A DNA stretch of 39,826 nucleotides from an uncultured Chloroflexota bacterium (lineage in GTDB: Bacteria; Chloroflexota; Anaerolineae; Promineifilales; Promineifilaceae): the NCBI GenBank assembly GCA_900696625.1, contig CAADGU010000343.1, positions 1 through 39,826 of the forward strand, read 5' to 3'. Under the pieces are notes generated by a model. It was not told the DNA's origin. It made no database searches and was given only the letters and a program-made list of their open reading frames with translations. The position numbers were made by a program, and so were the translations under genes. This document shows, piece after piece, positions 38,087 through 39,826 of the stretch. Position 1 is the stretch's first letter. Every line of letters begins with the position of its first letter.

Positions 38087-39118
38087 ATGAATGCAACTAC
38101 CCACCCCACCATCGCCGACGTGGCCCAACGGGCCGGCGTCTCCACCGCCACCGTTAGCCGGGTCATCAACAAGAGCGGCAACGTGACGGCCGATACCATC
38201 GCCCGTGTACAGGCAGCCATTGCCGCCCTGGACTATGCGCCCCACAGCGGCGCCCGTATCCTGGCCAGCCGCCGCGCCCGCACCATTGGCCTGATCACGC
38301 CCACCATTAGCGACCTTTTTTTCACCGACCTGCTGCGTGGTATTGAGCAAACCGTCTACGAACATGAGTACACCCTTCTCATCCACGCCACGCACGGACG
38401 GCCGTATGACGACATCATCCCCATGCTGCCCCTCAACCACCACAACACGGACGGCCTCATCATCTTCACCAACAGCGTAGACGATGCCCGGCTGCAAAAG
38501 CTGCATGCGCGCCATTTCCCACTGGTACTCCTGCACCGCTCCCCACCCGCCGGGACGGCCATGCCCTGCGTGACCTTTGAAAACAAGGATGGCGCATTCC
38601 AGATGACGGCACATCTCATCGCTTGCGGCCACCGGCGCATCGCCTTTGTGTCCGGGCCGGCCGGGAATGAGGATGCCGGGTGGCGGGAGCAGGGCTACCG
38701 GGAGGCGCTGGCGGTGCATGGGCTGGCGGTGGACCCGGCCTTGATTGTACCGGGGGATTTTAACGCGGTGGTGGCGGCTACGGCCGTGACCCACCTCTTG
38801 CATACCCAGCCCAACATAGATGCCATTTTCGCCGCCGACGACGAATCGGCGCGGGGGGCGCTGGCGGCCATCCGGCAAAGTGGGCGGCGCGTACCCCAAG
38901 ATATTGCCCTGGCGGGTTTTGATGATTCGCTGCTCTCGCAATATCTCCACCCGCCGCTGACCACCGTGCGCGCCCCCATCGAAGCCGCCGGGCGCGCCGC
39001 CGCCGCCCAACTCATCCAGCTTATTCACACCGGCCACGCCGACCCCCTCACCTTACTGCCCACCGAACTGGTGATCCGGGAGTCGTGTGGCTGGGTTTTA
39101 GTAAACAGTGAGCAGTAG
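38087..39118 (+). CDS. LacI/GalR family transcriptional regulator
   Basis: PTIADVAQRAGVSTATVSRVINKSGNVTADTIARVQAAIAALDYAPHSGARILASRRARTIGLI; periplasmic-binding-like effector domain. Confidence 0.95.
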   Translation: MNATTHPTIADVAQRAGVSTATVSRVINKSGNVTADTIARVQAAIAALDYAPHSGARILASRRARTIGLITPTISDLFFTDLLRGIEQTVYEHEYTLLIHATHGRPYDDIIPMLPLNHHNTDGLIIFTNSVDDARLQKLHARHFPLVLLHRSPPAGTAMPCVTFENKDGAFQMTAHLIACGHRRIAFVSGPAGNEDAGWREQGYREALAVHGLAVDPALIVPGDFNAVVAATAVTHLLHTQPNIDAIFAADDESARGALAAIRQSGRRVPQDIALAGFDDSLLSQYLHPPLTTVRAPIEAAGRAAAAQLIQLIHTGHADPLTLLPTELVIRESCGWVLVNSEQ

Positions 39119-39156
39119 GCAGTAAACAGTGAGCAAACCAAACACGGAGTATAACC

Positions 39157-39826
39157 ATGAAAGTAACCGTCATCGGGGGTGGCAGCAGCTATACCCCGGA
39201 ACTCATTAACGGCTTTTTGGAACGATTAGACAGTTTTCCCCTGACCGAACTGTGGCTGATGGATACTCTGCCAGAGCGATTGGAAATTGTGGGCAAATTT
39301 GCGCAGCGCATGGTGGCAGCCCAGGGCGCGCCCTTTGCCGTGCATCTGACCACCGACCAGCGCGAAGCAGTCAAGAACGCCCAATACGTCACCACCCAAC
39401 TGCGCGTGGGCTGGATGGCCGCCCGCCGCGAGGATGAATATCTGGGACGGCGGCATGGCCTCATCGGCCAGGAGACCACGGGCGTAGGCGGCATGGCCAA
39501 GGCGCTGCGCACCATCCCCGTCATCCTCAACATCGCGCGCGATATGCGCGAACTGGCCGCGCCGGGCGCCCTGCTGGTGAACTTCACCAACCCCGCCGGG
39601 CTGGTGACGGAAGCGCTGGCCCGTTATGCGCCGGACATCACGGCCGTGGGCGTCTGCAACGCACCCATCGGCGCCCAATTAAGCATGCTCAAGAGCATCA
39701 ACGAGGCCGAACATCTGCCCCAGCCCATCACTGCCGACCGCACCCGGCTCAATACATTAGGGCTAAATCACCTCACCTGGCATCGCGGCTTCACCATTGA
39801 CGGCGAAGACGTCTGGCCACGCATCA
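39157..39826 (+). CDS. GH4 family glycosidase (6-phospho-beta-glucosidase-like), truncated by the window end
   Basis: MKVTVIGGGSSYTPELINGFLERL...GQETTGVGGMAKALRTIPVI...NFTNPAGLVTEAL...VGVCNAPIG...GLNHLTW. Confidence 0.9.
   Translation, partial: MKVTVIGGGSSYTPELINGFLERLDSFPLTELWLMDTLPERLEIVGKFAQRMVAAQGAPFAVHLTTDQREAVKNAQYVTTQLRVGWMAARREDEYLGRRHGLIGQETTGVGGMAKALRTIPVILNIARDMRELAAPGALLVNFTNPAGLVTEALARYAPDITAVGVCNAPIGAQLSMLKSINEAEHLPQPITADRTRLNTLGLNHLTWHRGFTIDGEDVWPRI

Noticed and set aside
1-39826. tRNA/rRNA genes or tmRNA
   Set aside because: No cloverleaf-like or rRNA-like sequence recognised by eye; a tRNAscan/Infernal run would be needed to exclude them fully.

Overview
The window (~39.8 kb, fairly high GC) looks like a chromosomal segment, probably from a Chloroflexota-type bacterium; this is inferred from gene content and is untested. 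Main contents in order: (1) 1-2050, three partial copies of an OmpR-type winged-helix C-terminus separated by two toxin-antitoxin-like pairs; (2) 2049-5126, a minus-strand run of small accessory genes (GrpB, truncated SRPBCC, YCII, VOC/PhnB, GNAT, HicB/DinB-like); (3) 5549-12711, a sulfate-type ABC importer whose ATPase is fused to tandem UspA domains, followed by a Na/Pi-cotransporter-like protein and a stand-alone tandem UspA protein; (4) EamA transporter, Lrp/AsnC regulator, VanY-like and CapA-like lipoproteins, an FFLSDIYG-motif protein; (5) an Rpn/PD-(D/E)XK protein with an internal SD+ATG, then RtcB; (6) two Ig-like FW (NBR1-type) domain glycosidases (cellulase-like and GH46 chitosanase-like); (7) two overlapping hybrid histidine kinases; (8) two LysM paralogues, a DUF1156-like DNA methylase, a Dus enzyme, DUF4013 and DUF1294 proteins; (9) a LacI regulator with a perfect operator-like palindrome upstream of a truncated GH4 gene. 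The strongest signals not explained by genes are: a highly over-represented palindrome ACGGCCGT (about 59 by eye versus about 1 expected) with clear deserts, intergenic 7/8-mer repeats with inverted partners, a three-copy AGTGCCAGGCAAGGGGC inverted repeat next to gene 3' ends, the triplicated winged-helix/TA locus, and a candidate gene-within-gene antitoxin in the Rpn gene. No rRNA, tRNA, CRISPR array, integrase or transposase was recognised.
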